A stretch of 64,000 bases of DNA. Source: Legionella rowbothamii. GTDB lineage: Bacteria; Pseudomonadota; Gammaproteobacteria; Legionellales; Legionellaceae. Position 1 is the first letter of the stretch. The number at the start of each line of letters is the position of its first letter. Positions 44,421 to 53,073 of the stretch are shown here, piece after piece. The position numbers and the translations under genes are program-made. Location: the NCBI RefSeq assembly GCF_900639985.1, contig NZ_CAAAIM010000001.1:124001-188000 (forward strand). Reading direction: 5' to 3'. Under the pieces are notes generated by a model. The model saw only the letters and a program-made list of their open reading frames with translations. It did not search any database and was not told the DNA's origin.

Positions 44421-45218
44421 GTGAATCGTTATGTGAGCATCGTGTTGAACGTACGTTATTTCTCTGGCATCGCCTTGTGTTTGCTCTTGCAAGGATGCAT
44501 GCATAATAATAATGCAAATGATCGCCAAACACTCACAAAGCCAGATCTCTCTAAGGCTTCAGCGTATAACGTGCAGTTAGGATTAGGGTATTTAAAACAA
44601 GGTGATAGGCCTCGAGCGAAAAAGAAATTACTAACTGCTTTAGAACAAGAGCCAAGATCCGCCGATGCTAATTCAGCAATGGCTTATTATCTTGAGCAAA
44701 CTAGTGAGCCAGCACAAGCGAAGATGTTTTATTTAAAGGCTTTGTCTTTGACGGGTAACGCAGGAGCACAACTTAATAATTATGGTGCTTTTTTATGTCG
44801 GCAGGGCAATTATAAAGAAGCTGAGTATTATTTTTTAAAGGCTGCTGCAGATTTGCACTATGTGCATACTGCAGGTGCTTATGAGAATGCAGGGCTTTGT
44901 GCTTTATCTGCAAATCAGATAGAGCATGCGAGGCCTTATTTTATAAAGGCATTAAATCAGGACCCATCAAGAAAAGTTTCTTTTTACGAATTAGTTAAAA
45001 TTGAAGCGACGAGTGGTCGTAATACAAGTGCGTATGCACTAGTAAAAAAACATGCTGATTTAGTTTTAAATGATAGGACTTTGTTGTTTTTGGCCAAGGA
45101 AGTTGCAGAAAAAGCTGGCCAATATGAAATAGCTGCAATGTATAAACAAACTATTAAAAAAATGGATCCAAATCTCGATATAGGTGGAGCAAATAATGAG
45201 TACAATAACCACGCTTGA
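44421..45218 (+). CDS. pilF: Type IV pilus biogenesis lipoprotein PilF/PilW
   Basis: A 265-residue TPR lipoprotein. The lipobox LLQGC puts the acylated Cys at residue 26 after a signal peptide. TPR units run from about 48 to 250 (AYNVQLGLGYLKQGDRPRAK, AQLNNYGAFLCRQGNYKEAE). PilF is the pilotin needed to assemble the PilQ secretin in the outer membrane. The GTG at 44421 is the first start and has no clear ribosome site. It lies between rlmN and rodZ, its standard location. Confidence 0.9.
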   Translation: MNRYVSIVLNVRYFSGIALCLLLQGCMHNNNANDRQTLTKPDLSKASAYNVQLGLGYLKQGDRPRAKKKLLTALEQEPRSADANSAMAYYLEQTSEPAQAKMFYLKALSLTGNAGAQLNNYGAFLCRQGNYKEAEYYFLKAAADLHYVHTAGAYENAGLCALSANQIEHARPYFIKALNQDPSRKVSFYELVKIEATSGRNTSAYALVKKHADLVLNDRTLLFLAKEVAEKAGQYEIAAMYKQTIKKMDPNLDIGGANNEYNNHA

Positions 45219-45765
45219 TGATAATACAATCGTTCATGCGATTAATCCCGGAGCACAACTTGCGAGCATCCGTGAGCAAAAAGGGTATACAGTTGATTAT
45301 GTTGCCGATAAGCTGCATTTAAGAAGCCGCGTTATCGAACTCATAGAAAGTAATGAGTTTAGTTCATTGCCAGGTGCTGTCTTTACTAAAGGCTATTTAC
45401 GCGCCTATGCCAAACTATTAGATGTCTCTCCTGAGCCTTATCTTGCTGTGTTTAATGAGCGTTATGCTCCTGAGAAAAAAGCAGACCGTGCTTTATGGCA
45501 ACAAACGAAACGCGAACCGAATAAAGCGGAGCACTTGATTCGTTGGGTTACTATTTTATTTGCTTTAGGGGTTATGGTTGCTGTTGGTGTTTGGTGGCAA
45601 AAAAACCAAGAAAATCAACAATTGTTTTCCGAAAAAAGTGCACCTGTTGATTTGTCATTGAATAATAAAACAATCAATGAAGTAAAATTAACAGATATCT
45701 CTAAAATGCAATCAATATTAAATCCTAAACCAGATATGTCTCCTTTGGAGAAAACAGGTGGCTGA
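45196..45765 (+). CDS. rodZ: RodZ-like cytoskeletal protein (HTH plus membrane helix)
   Basis: A protein of about 189 residues with an N-terminal helix-turn-helix domain (about 20-85: [20 protein letters not shown]), one membrane helix (about 117-135) and a short periplasmic part. RodZ links MreB to the cell wall machinery. The C-terminal DUF4115 domain of E. coli RodZ (337 residues) is missing. The ATG at 45196 has a GGTGGAG site and overlaps the end of pilF by 23 bases. Confidence 0.85.
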   Translation: MSTITTLDDNTIVHAINPGAQLASIREQKGYTVDYVADKLHLRSRVIELIESNEFSSLPGAVFTKGYLRAYAKLLDVSPEPYLAVFNERYAPEKKADRALWQQTKREPNKAEHLIRWVTILFALGVMVAVGVWWQKNQENQQLFSEKSAPVDLSLNNKTINEVKLTDISKMQSILNPKPDMSPLEKTGG

Positions 45766-47035
45766 GAAAATCCAAGCAATCCGAGGCATGAATGATATTT
45801 TGCCGGAAAAAACTGCATTATGGCGTCACATTGAGAATACGTTTATTACCTGTCTTAGCAATTATGGCTATCAGGAAATTCGTTTTCCTTTAGTAGAAAG
45901 TACACAACTTTTTAAACGAACTATTGGCGAAGTTACCGACATCGTTGAAAAAGAAATGTATACCTTTAATGATTTAAACGGTGATAGCATAACCCTTCGA
46001 CCTGAAGGAACTGCAGGCTGTGTTCGTGCTTGTCTGGAACATGGGTTGCTACACAATCAGCAACAAAAATTATGGTATTTAGGTGCTATGTTTCGTCATG
46101 AACGTCCTCAAAAAGGTCGATACAGACAATTTACCCAATTAGGGGTAGAGGCATTTGGCGTTCCAGGAGCTCAAAGTGAATTGGAGCTAATAGCCCTATG
46201 TCGCAAATTCTGGACTGAGTTAGGATTTGCTGATTTAGTTCAATTACAAGTGAATACTCTTGGAGAACTCTCCGAGCGCCAACACTATAAAAATATCTTG
46301 GTAGAATACCTTAATGATCATATTGATAAGCTTGATGAAGATAGCAAAAGAAGATTAACTCGTAATCCATTACGTATTTTAGACAGCAAAAATCCTGAAA
46401 TGCAGCAATTAGTTGCCGATGCGCCGAAGTTAATTGATGTACTTCAAGGAAAAAGTCTTGATCATTTCCAAGCGTTTTGTGCAGGTTTAGATGCATTAAA
46501 AATTCCTTATACTGTGAACCCCGTTTTAGTAAGAGGTCTAGATTATTATGGACATACTGTATTTGAATGGGTTACTGATCGCCTAGGAAGTCAAGCAACA
46601 ATTTGTGCTGGTGGTCGTTATGACATTTTGGTGGAACAATTAGGCGGTAATCCTACATCAGCGGCAGGTTTTGCATTAGGAGTAGAGCGTATTTATTTGC
46701 TGATGGAAACCTTAGAGTTATTGAAACAAGAAACTAAAACGAACTCTATATTTATTATTGGTACAAATGAAGAAGCGATCGTTAAAGGGCTTGTAATTGC
46801 TGAATCCATTCGTGAGGCATACCCCAGGGTTGAAGTTATTGTAAACACCGCCGGTGGTAGTTTTAAGAGCCAATTTAAGAAGGCCGATAAAAGTGGGGCG
46901 CGTTTGGCTTTAATTTTAGGCGAAGATGAGCTTGCTAATCATAAGATTAGTCTTAAGGATTTGCGTACTGGAATGGAACAGATTACTGTAGATCAAACTG
47001 CGGTTAATCAGTTCCTAAATGATTATTTGAAATAA
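45758..47035 (+). CDS. hisS: Histidyl-tRNA synthetase
   Basis: A 425-residue class II synthetase starting at GTG ([16 protein letters not shown]). Motif 2 is [14 protein letters not shown] near 111, the histidine-specific motif [15 protein letters not shown] lies near 257, and motif 3 GGRYD is near 286. The start overlaps rodZ by eight bases. In most relatives ispG lies between rodZ and hisS; it is missing here. Confidence 0.97.
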   Translation: MAEKIQAIRGMNDILPEKTALWRHIENTFITCLSNYGYQEIRFPLVESTQLFKRTIGEVTDIVEKEMYTFNDLNGDSITLRPEGTAGCVRACLEHGLLHNQQQKLWYLGAMFRHERPQKGRYRQFTQLGVEAFGVPGAQSELELIALCRKFWTELGFADLVQLQVNTLGELSERQHYKNILVEYLNDHIDKLDEDSKRRLTRNPLRILDSKNPEMQQLVADAPKLIDVLQGKSLDHFQAFCAGLDALKIPYTVNPVLVRGLDYYGHTVFEWVTDRLGSQATICAGGRYDILVEQLGGNPTSAAGFALGVERIYLLMETLELLKQETKTNSIFIIGTNEEAIVKGLVIAESIREAYPRVEVIVNTAGGSFKSQFKKADKSGARLALILGEDELANHKISLKDLRTGMEQITVDQTAVNQFLNDYLK

Positions 47036-47065
47036 GGCTACGTTGAAAGTTCAGGAGAGAGTGTT

Positions 47066-47740
47066 ATGTCAGTTTATATGACAGAAGAGGAACAGTTAGA
47101 ATCGATAAAAAAGTGGTGGAAACGCTATGGTAATGTAATTTCTGTTATCATATCGATCATACTTTTTAGTATTGCTGGCTATCGATATTTCACCTGGCAC
47201 CAGGATAAACTGACGCAGCAAGCATCTATTGCCTACGAGCAAATGATGATTGCTTTATCAAATAATAATACTAAGGCGGTAAAATCCTTTGCCAATGAGC
47301 TTATTAAAGACCACAGCAAGTCTGTATATGCTGATGCTGCTCATATGACACTTGCCAAAGTTTATGTATCTAAAAATAAACTGGATCAAGCTCAAAGTGA
47401 ATTACGTATGGTGGCTGATAACAGTAAATTACGTACTTTAAAACAAATAGCGAAGATTCGTCTTGCACGTATTCTTGTGGCGAACAAATCATATGCTAAT
47501 GCGTTAAGCGAGCTAAGCAACGTTGAAGATGCTACTTATTTACCCGTAATTAATGAATTGAAGGGTGATATATATGGTGCTACAGGAAAATACGAAGAGG
47601 CGATGAATTCCTATAAGCAAGCGATGGACGAGGTTAAGGTAAATGGAATGGGTAACTTATTTTTAGAAATGAAGACCAATGAAATTGCCGTTAAGACTCA
47701 ATCAATGATTTCGGATGAGAAGAAGACTCAAGCCGCATAA
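47066..47740 (+). CDS. YfgM-family membrane-anchored TPR protein
   Basis: A 224-residue protein with an N-terminal cytoplasmic stretch (EEEQLESIKKWWKRYGN), one membrane helix (about 22-40) and periplasmic TPR-like repeats. YfgM works with PpiD at the Sec translocon as a periplasmic chaperone. The order hisS-yfgM-bamB-der is conserved in gammaproteobacteria. It shares one base with bamB. Confidence 0.9.
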   Translation: MSVYMTEEEQLESIKKWWKRYGNVISVIISIILFSIAGYRYFTWHQDKLTQQASIAYEQMMIALSNNNTKAVKSFANELIKDHSKSVYADAAHMTLAKVYVSKNKLDQAQSELRMVADNSKLRTLKQIAKIRLARILVANKSYANALSELSNVEDATYLPVINELKGDIYGATGKYEEAMNSYKQAMDEVKVNGMGNLFLEMKTNEIAVKTQSMISDEKKTQAA

Positions 47741-48909
47741 TGAGGTTTAGTTTGATGAAAGTTAAATTAAGTATTTTAGCTCTTTGTGTAGCCATGCAAG
47801 GATGTTCAAAAGTTGATGATTATCTATTAGGCAAGGATAATACCCCTAAACCTAAAGAGCTGGCAGAACTACACGATAAAATTAAAGTAGCGCAGGGCTG
47901 GTCTGCGCCCGTAGGTAAATCTACGAAAAATAAAGAGTATTTAAGACTAAAGCCAGTAGTTCGTGGAAGCATTATTTATACTGCTGATGCTAGCGGGTTA
48001 GTACGTGCCATCAGTAAGCGGGATGGTCAAATTCGCTGGACAACCCCATTAAAGCATGGTTTAGTAAGCGGCCCAACTTTAGGTAATGGCTATCTTGCTG
48101 TTGGCACCGATAATGCTTCAGTGGTGCTATTGAACCAGGCTGATGGAAAACAAGTTTGGCAAAAGAAGGTTACTGGCGAGGTATTATCGCCACCGGCAGT
48201 GACGCACGGTAAAGTAATTGCCAAAACTATCGATGGCAAAGTTTATGCTTTTAATGCAAAAGATGGTAAGCAACTTTGGATGGCAGAACATGGCTCACCT
48301 AACCTAATTTTAAAAGCAAGTTCGTCTCCAGTAGTTGTTGGTGGATTAGTGCTAATCGGTTTTTCTGATGGAAAGATGGATGCCTATGATATTAGCAGCG
48401 GGCGGTTAATGTGGCAGCGAAGTATTGCTTATGCATCAGGCGCGAGCGATGTAGAACAGTTGGTCGATATTGATGCCGATCCAATTATTGATGGTAATGT
48501 TGCTTATTTGGCTAGCTATCAAGGTTATATTGGTGCTTTATCCTTGAATGATGGACAATTCATCTGGAAAAAACCAGGCTCAGTTTATAAAAATATGCTG
48601 TTAAGTGGTAACACTTTGTATGTGAGCGATAGCCACGACGTTATTTGGTCCATTAATAAGCAAAGCGGCCAAGTTAATTGGAAGCAAAAAGTGTTAAAGG
48701 CGCGAGGACTAACGGAGCCGGCACTTGTAGGTTCTAATTTAGTCGTTGGCGATAAAACGGGATACCTGCATTTTATCGATCCTCAAAATGGTGAAATGCT
48801 GGCTCGTTTTAAAGCTGCAGGTGGGGTAAGTATTTCTCCTAGCGTAAAAGGACGAACGCTTTATGTGCTAACTGATAATGGAATACTTAGTAAACTATCT
48901 GTGAGTTAA
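47740..48909 (+). CDS. bamB: Outer-membrane assembly lipoprotein BamB
   Basis: A 389-residue lipoprotein with lipobox MQGC (Cys near 22) and an eight-bladed beta-propeller of PQQ-like repeats ([38 protein letters not shown]). It helps BamA insert barrel proteins. The start may be ATG 47740 or the ATG five codons later (MKVKLS), which gives a more typical signal peptide. Next to der as usual. Confidence 0.95.
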   Translation: MRFSLMKVKLSILALCVAMQGCSKVDDYLLGKDNTPKPKELAELHDKIKVAQGWSAPVGKSTKNKEYLRLKPVVRGSIIYTADASGLVRAISKRDGQIRWTTPLKHGLVSGPTLGNGYLAVGTDNASVVLLNQADGKQVWQKKVTGEVLSPPAVTHGKVIAKTIDGKVYAFNAKDGKQLWMAEHGSPNLILKASSSPVVVGGLVLIGFSDGKMDAYDISSGRLMWQRSIAYASGASDVEQLVDIDADPIIDGNVAYLASYQGYIGALSLNDGQFIWKKPGSVYKNMLLSGNTLYVSDSHDVIWSINKQSGQVNWKQKVLKARGLTEPALVGSNLVVGDKTGYLHFIDPQNGEMLARFKAAGGVSISPSVKGRTLYVLTDNGILSKLSVS

Positions 48910-48913
48910 TATA

Positions 48914-50323
48914 ATGATTCCTGTAATTGCACTGGTTGGGCGTCCTAATGTAGGCAAGTCTACGCTATTTAATCGGTTGACTAAAACCCAAGATGCTCTT
49001 GTTGCTGATTTTCCAGGTTTAACGCGTGACAGACAATACGGTCAAGCAATACATGACAGTAAGTCTTATATAGTAGTCGACACAGGAGGGATTGGTGTTG
49101 ATGATATTGAAGTTGATAGTTTAATGTCTAAACAATCAACGGTTGCTTTAAATGAAGCGGATATCGTTCTTTTTCTCGTTGATGGGCGTTCTGGCTTAAC
49201 TGGGATTGATGAGAATATCGCGGAAAATTTAAGAAAATTAAGTAAAAAAGTCCATCTTGTTGTTAATAAAACTGAAGGACTGGATGATGATGTGGCTTGC
49301 GCAGATTTTCAATCCTTAGGTATTAGTGATATTCATTCGATTTCTTCATCCCATGGCAGTGGTATTTATTCATTGCTTGATGAGGTTTTAGCTCCATTTG
49401 CACCTCAAGTAGAGGCCGAAGCAAGGGAAGGGGACGAAATCAAAATTGCCTTTGCAGGTCGTCCAAATGTAGGAAAATCAACCCTTATTAACCGTATTTT
49501 AGGTGAGGAACGTGTTGTGGTGTTTGATATGCCAGGCACAACGCGCGATAGTATTTCGATTCCTTTTACACGGGATGAAAAGCGCTATGTCTTAATTGAC
49601 ACAGCAGGTGTACGCCGCAAATCACGTATTGATGAAAAAATAGAAAAGTTTTCCGTAATTAAAACCTTACAAGCCATTAAAGAATCGAATGTTTGTTTAC
49701 AACTTCTTGATGCTAATGAAGGGATTACTGATCAGGATATGAATTTGCTTGGCTTCATTATTGAGTCGGGTAAAGCTTTAGTTATTGCAGTCAACAAGTG
49801 GGATGGCAAAGATGAGGAGCATAAAGAAAAAATAAAAAGTGAGTTATCGAGAAGATTACACTTTGCCAGCTTTGCTAAAATCAGATTTATTTCTGCCTTA
49901 CATGGCAGTGGTGTTGGCACTCTATTTAAGGATATTAATGAGGCTTACGCTTCGGCAGTACAATCCTTTTCCACACCAAAGTTAACTCGTTTATTACAAG
50001 ATATTAGCACTAAGCACACCCCACCTTGTGTCAGTGGTCGACGTATCAAGCTGCGATATGCGCATCTTGGTGGGCACAATCCTCCAGTAATCGTTATCCA
50101 CGGAAACCAGCTTGCTGATTTACCGGATAGTTATAGACGTTATTTGAACAATGAGTTTACTAAGCACTTGGGACTGGTTGGTACTCCTTTGAAACTTGAA
50201 TTTAAAGGTGGCTCAAATCCCTTTGCTGAGAAGAAAAATAAACTGTCAGAACGTCAAGTAAACAAGAAAAGACGATTAATGAGTTGGTCTAAAAAGAAAA
50301 AAGCGAAAGCCAAAAAGAAGTAG
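48914..50323 (+). CDS. der: Ribosome-assembly GTPase Der (EngA)
   Basis: A 469-residue protein with two tandem GTPase domains, each with a P-loop ([11 protein letters not shown] at 8-18; [11 protein letters not shown] near 183), and a C-terminal KH-like domain ending in a very basic tail ([19 protein letters not shown]). It acts in 50S assembly. Four bp after bamB, last gene of the run; a palindrome follows. Confidence 0.98.
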   Translation: MIPVIALVGRPNVGKSTLFNRLTKTQDALVADFPGLTRDRQYGQAIHDSKSYIVVDTGGIGVDDIEVDSLMSKQSTVALNEADIVLFLVDGRSGLTGIDENIAENLRKLSKKVHLVVNKTEGLDDDVACADFQSLGISDIHSISSSHGSGIYSLLDEVLAPFAPQVEAEAREGDEIKIAFAGRPNVGKSTLINRILGEERVVVFDMPGTTRDSISIPFTRDEKRYVLIDTAGVRRKSRIDEKIEKFSVIKTLQAIKESNVCLQLLDANEGITDQDMNLLGFIIESGKALVIAVNKWDGKDEEHKEKIKSELSRRLHFASFAKIRFISALHGSGVGTLFKDINEAYASAVQSFSTPKLTRLLQDISTKHTPPCVSGRRIKLRYAHLGGHNPPVIVIHGNQLADLPDSYRRYLNNEFTKHLGLVGTPLKLEFKGGSNPFAEKKNKLSERQVNKKRRLMSWSKKKKAKAKKK

Positions 50324-50340
50324 TAAAGAACCTCACCTGG

Positions 50341-50363
50341 AGGTTGGGCCATGAGCCCAATCT
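50341..50363. repeat. Palindromic repeat, GGTTGGGC family
   Basis: AGGTTGGGC (50341-50349) pairs with GCCCAATCT (50355-50363) with one G-T pair and loop CATGA. It lies between convergent der and the universal stress gene. Confidence 0.75.
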
Positions 50364-50430
50364 ACAGGTCATTACAAAATTCACTTAGCCTTGCAATGAT
50401 AACATGAATATGCCTCATTCCAACGCACAA

Positions 50431-50856
50431 CTATTTTATTATTCTCAACGTTAATACATCGCAGGGGGCATGGTTTACGGTGGCATGTGCTGTACTTCCT
50501 AGCAAAGAACTGAACCCTGAAACTGAATGGCTGCCAAGAATGATTAATTGGCAATTTAATTCCTTCACTTTACTAAAGATATGCTCTTTAACTGAGCCAA
50601 TCTCAACAAATTGTTGTTCTTCAGGGATATCAAGACTCTCTCCAAGTAATGATAAAACCGTCTGCGCATCATCTTTTGCGGGATTTACTAACTCAGTGAA
50701 TCCAAGCCCTTGAGCTAATTGGATACTAGCAGGCAATTCGATTACGTGTAGAAGGTATAGTTGAGCATTAAGTTGCTTTGCTATTTCAACTGCTTTTTCA
50801 GCGAGATGACTATGTTCTTTGAGTAAGTCCGTAGCAAATAATATATTCGTATACAT
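50431..50856 (-). CDS. Universal stress protein (UspA family)
   Basis: A 141-residue single-domain Usp. The ATP-binding-type C-terminal motif GSHSVSGFSSLLGST (about 109-123) is present, as in UspF/G-like proteins, and the first strand begins MYTNILFATDL. Such proteins are induced in stationary phase and stress. A GAGGG site precedes the ATG. Single gene, facing der. Confidence 0.92.
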   Translation of the reverse strand: MYTNILFATDLLKEHSHLAEKAVEIAKQLNAQLYLLHVIELPASIQLAQGLGFTELVNPAKDDAQTVLSLLGESLDIPEEQQFVEIGSVKEHIFSKVKELNCQLIILGSHSVSGFSSLLGSTAHATVNHAPCDVLTLRIIK

Positions 50857-50965
50857 GGCATCCCTCGCAATAAGTATGTTCTTTATTTTGAAGTGTAGCT
50901 GATTTGAGGTAAGTGTTCATAATTAAAAAGAAATTTTTAAAAGAATAATTTCTTTGATGATACGT

Positions 50966-51472
50966 TTATATCAGTTCTTCACAAAGCGTTTCTTGCTCTA
51001 TTCTCTCAGTGAGGAAGAAAGGAGTAGTCGCACTAGTAGGCTGTTTTTTGAGTAGTTTATTTATTAAATTAATTCCCCCTACTTCAGAAAGTGGTTGGAG
51101 TACGAAATCTCGTGATGCAATATAGGGATGAGGAATCGTCAAATTATTAATGTGGATCGTTTTATTACCATAAGTAAGTATATCTATATCAATAACTCTA
51201 GGTCCCCAGCGTTTCTTACGTACTCTGCCTTGTCGTTTTTCAAGGTACTGACAAGCCTTTAATAACTGCAAAGGCGCTAAGGTAGTCCTGATTTCAACTA
51301 CGGCATTACAAAAATCTTGCTGGCCTTGTAAACCCCAGGCTTTGGTCCAATGAAAACTCGATACTTTAGTTAGCGAGGTAGAGCTTAATGCACGGATAGC
51401 CTGGATGGCTCGTCGGAGTTGGCGTTCAGGTGATTTTTGATTTGAACCCAACCCGAGATAGCATATATTCAT
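50966..51472 (-). CDS. folK: 2-amino-4-hydroxy-6-hydroxymethyldihydropteridine pyrophosphokinase
   Basis: A 168-residue HPPK with the family motif WGPRVIDIDILTYG (about 87-100) containing the Mg-binding DxD, and the N-terminal LGLGSNQ. It pyrophosphorylates the pterin in folate synthesis. It overlaps pcnB by four bases (ATGA) and follows it, the same order as in E. coli. Confidence 0.96.
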   Translation of the reverse strand: MNICYLGLGSNQKSPERQLRRAIQAIRALSSTSLTKVSSFHWTKAWGLQGQQDFCNAVVEIRTTLAPLQLLKACQYLEKRQGRVRKKRWGPRVIDIDILTYGNKTIHINNLTIPHPYIASRDFVLQPLSEVGGINLINKLLKKQPTSATTPFFLTERIEQETLCEELI

Positions 51473-52809
51473 TTTGGTGCTGCGGCTTTAGGTTTTCTAC
51501 GGCGCCTGCTTTTTTTGGCTGGCGAGCCAGCATTAAGTTCAGCCACCATTTGATTACGTGCTTCCTCACTTGCTTCTTGGAATGAGGTCCACCATTGCGC
51601 GAGTTCCATTGACTCATCACCGGCAAGCGCACGCAAGGCCATGAAATCATAAGCTGCTCTAAATCGTGGATGTTGTAATAAGTTAAATGCTCTACCACCT
51701 AAACGTTTTACAAAACGGTATTGTAATAGCCATATTTCGCGAATAATTTGGGTGTAGCGTTTAGGAATTGAAATGATTTTATTTTGTTCTGCAATAACAA
51801 TAGACATCGCTTTTTCTACAGCAGGTAACGGATCCATACCTGAACTTTGTAATTGTTTAGAGCGCTCGATCATTGGAAACCATAAAATTACCGCAAACAA
51901 AAAGGCAGGCGTGACTGGTTTGTCATCTTGGATGCGGGTGTCTGTATTTTCAAGAGCAATTGCTAATAAAGCATTAACAGGGTACTGGCTATTAAATAGG
52001 GCGGTTGTCTGTGGGCATAAATGCTGAAATAAGCCATATTGCATCAGCAATTTCTGGACTGTTTCCGCATTTCCACATTGATACAGCTTAGTCATTTCAT
52101 CGAATAAACGAGAGTTGGAGACATGTGTAATCAATGAACTAATTTCAGGGAATGGCGCTTCAGTCTCTGGAGCCAGATTAAAATGTAGTTTGGCACTAAA
52201 TCGTATTGCACGCAGCATTCTTACTGGATCTTCCGTATAACGAGTTACTGGATCGCCAATCATACGGATAAGTTTATCCTGAACATCCTTAACGCCGCCA
52301 GTAAAATCAATAATGGAGGAGTCCACTATATTATAATAAAGTGAATTGATGGTGAAATCGCGCCGCCAGGCATCTTCATCCAAGGAGCCAAAGGTATTAT
52401 CACGAACCAGCATGCCGCGCTCATTCGTCTGTTGGCTTTCATCAAGAGCAGCGTGGCCACGAAAGGTTGCTACTTCAATAATTTCACGATGAAAAAGCAC
52501 ATGGACCAACTTAAATCGGCGTCCAATAATGCGTCCATTACGAAACAAGCTTTTGATTTGATTTGGTGTTGCATTAGTCGCAACATCAAAATCTTTAGGT
52601 GCTTTATTAAGTAAAAGATCACGAACACTGCCACCGACAATGTAGGCTTGAAATCCACTACTATTTAAGCGGTTAAGCACTTTTAATGCATTGCTGCTAA
52701 TGTCCGCTTTAGATATGGAATGATGATTCCTGGGAATGATGTAAGCTGTGCTAACAGGATTTGTAGGAGCCCTGTTTCTCTTAAGCAGCTTTTTAATAAA
52801 TTTGATGAT
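51469..52809 (-). CDS. pcnB: Poly(A) polymerase I, with a non-AUG start
   Basis: A protein of about 446 residues that adds poly(A) tails to RNA for decay. The class II nucleotidyltransferase core is VGGSVRDLL plus the catalytic KDFDV, then RRDFTINSLYY and the basic tail of PcnB. The first GTG in the frame (52680) lies inside conserved sequence. Upstream of it the frame still encodes PcnB-like residues (YIIPRNHHSISKADISSNAL, matching E. coli VIPREQHAISRKDISENAL) with no ATG, GTG or TTG back to the TGA at 52821-52819. I place the start at ATC 52809, with a GAG eight bases upstream; ATC 52806 and the ATT at 52797 are alternatives. E. coli pcnB is known to start at AUU. Confidence 0.9.
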   Translation of the reverse strand: MIKFIKKLLKRNRAPTNPVSTAYIIPRNHHSISKADISSNALKVLNRLNSSGFQAYIVGGSVRDLLLNKAPKDFDVATNATPNQIKSLFRNGRIIGRRFKLVHVLFHREIIEVATFRGHAALDESQQTNERGMLVRDNTFGSLDEDAWRRDFTINSLYYNIVDSSIIDFTGGVKDVQDKLIRMIGDPVTRYTEDPVRMLRAIRFSAKLHFNLAPETEAPFPEISSLITHVSNSRLFDEMTKLYQCGNAETVQKLLMQYGLFQHLCPQTTALFNSQYPVNALLAIALENTDTRIQDDKPVTPAFLFAVILWFPMIERSKQLQSSGMDPLPAVEKAMSIVIAEQNKIISIPKRYTQIIREIWLLQYRFVKRLGGRAFNLLQHPRFRAAYDFMALRALAGDESMELAQWWTSFQEASEEARNQMVAELNAGSPAKKSRRRRKPKAAAPK

Positions 52810-53073
52810 CGTAGTTTCTCACATTATTAGACAAAACTAGACAATTATAGCGAAGCAAATCAAGAAAGTGAATCTTTTGTATTTAGAAACAATGTCCCAA
52901 GTATAAAATTATTTTCAAAACGAATATGGGAAAATTAAATAAGCCCTTATTAAGACATAAAACGAGCACGATGCTCTCTTTGTGCTCATTTCCGTGCTAA
53001 TATACTTATACTAATACCTGCATTATTTAAACAAGTTTATCTAATTTAATCCACGACGTCAGGAACTAATTTA

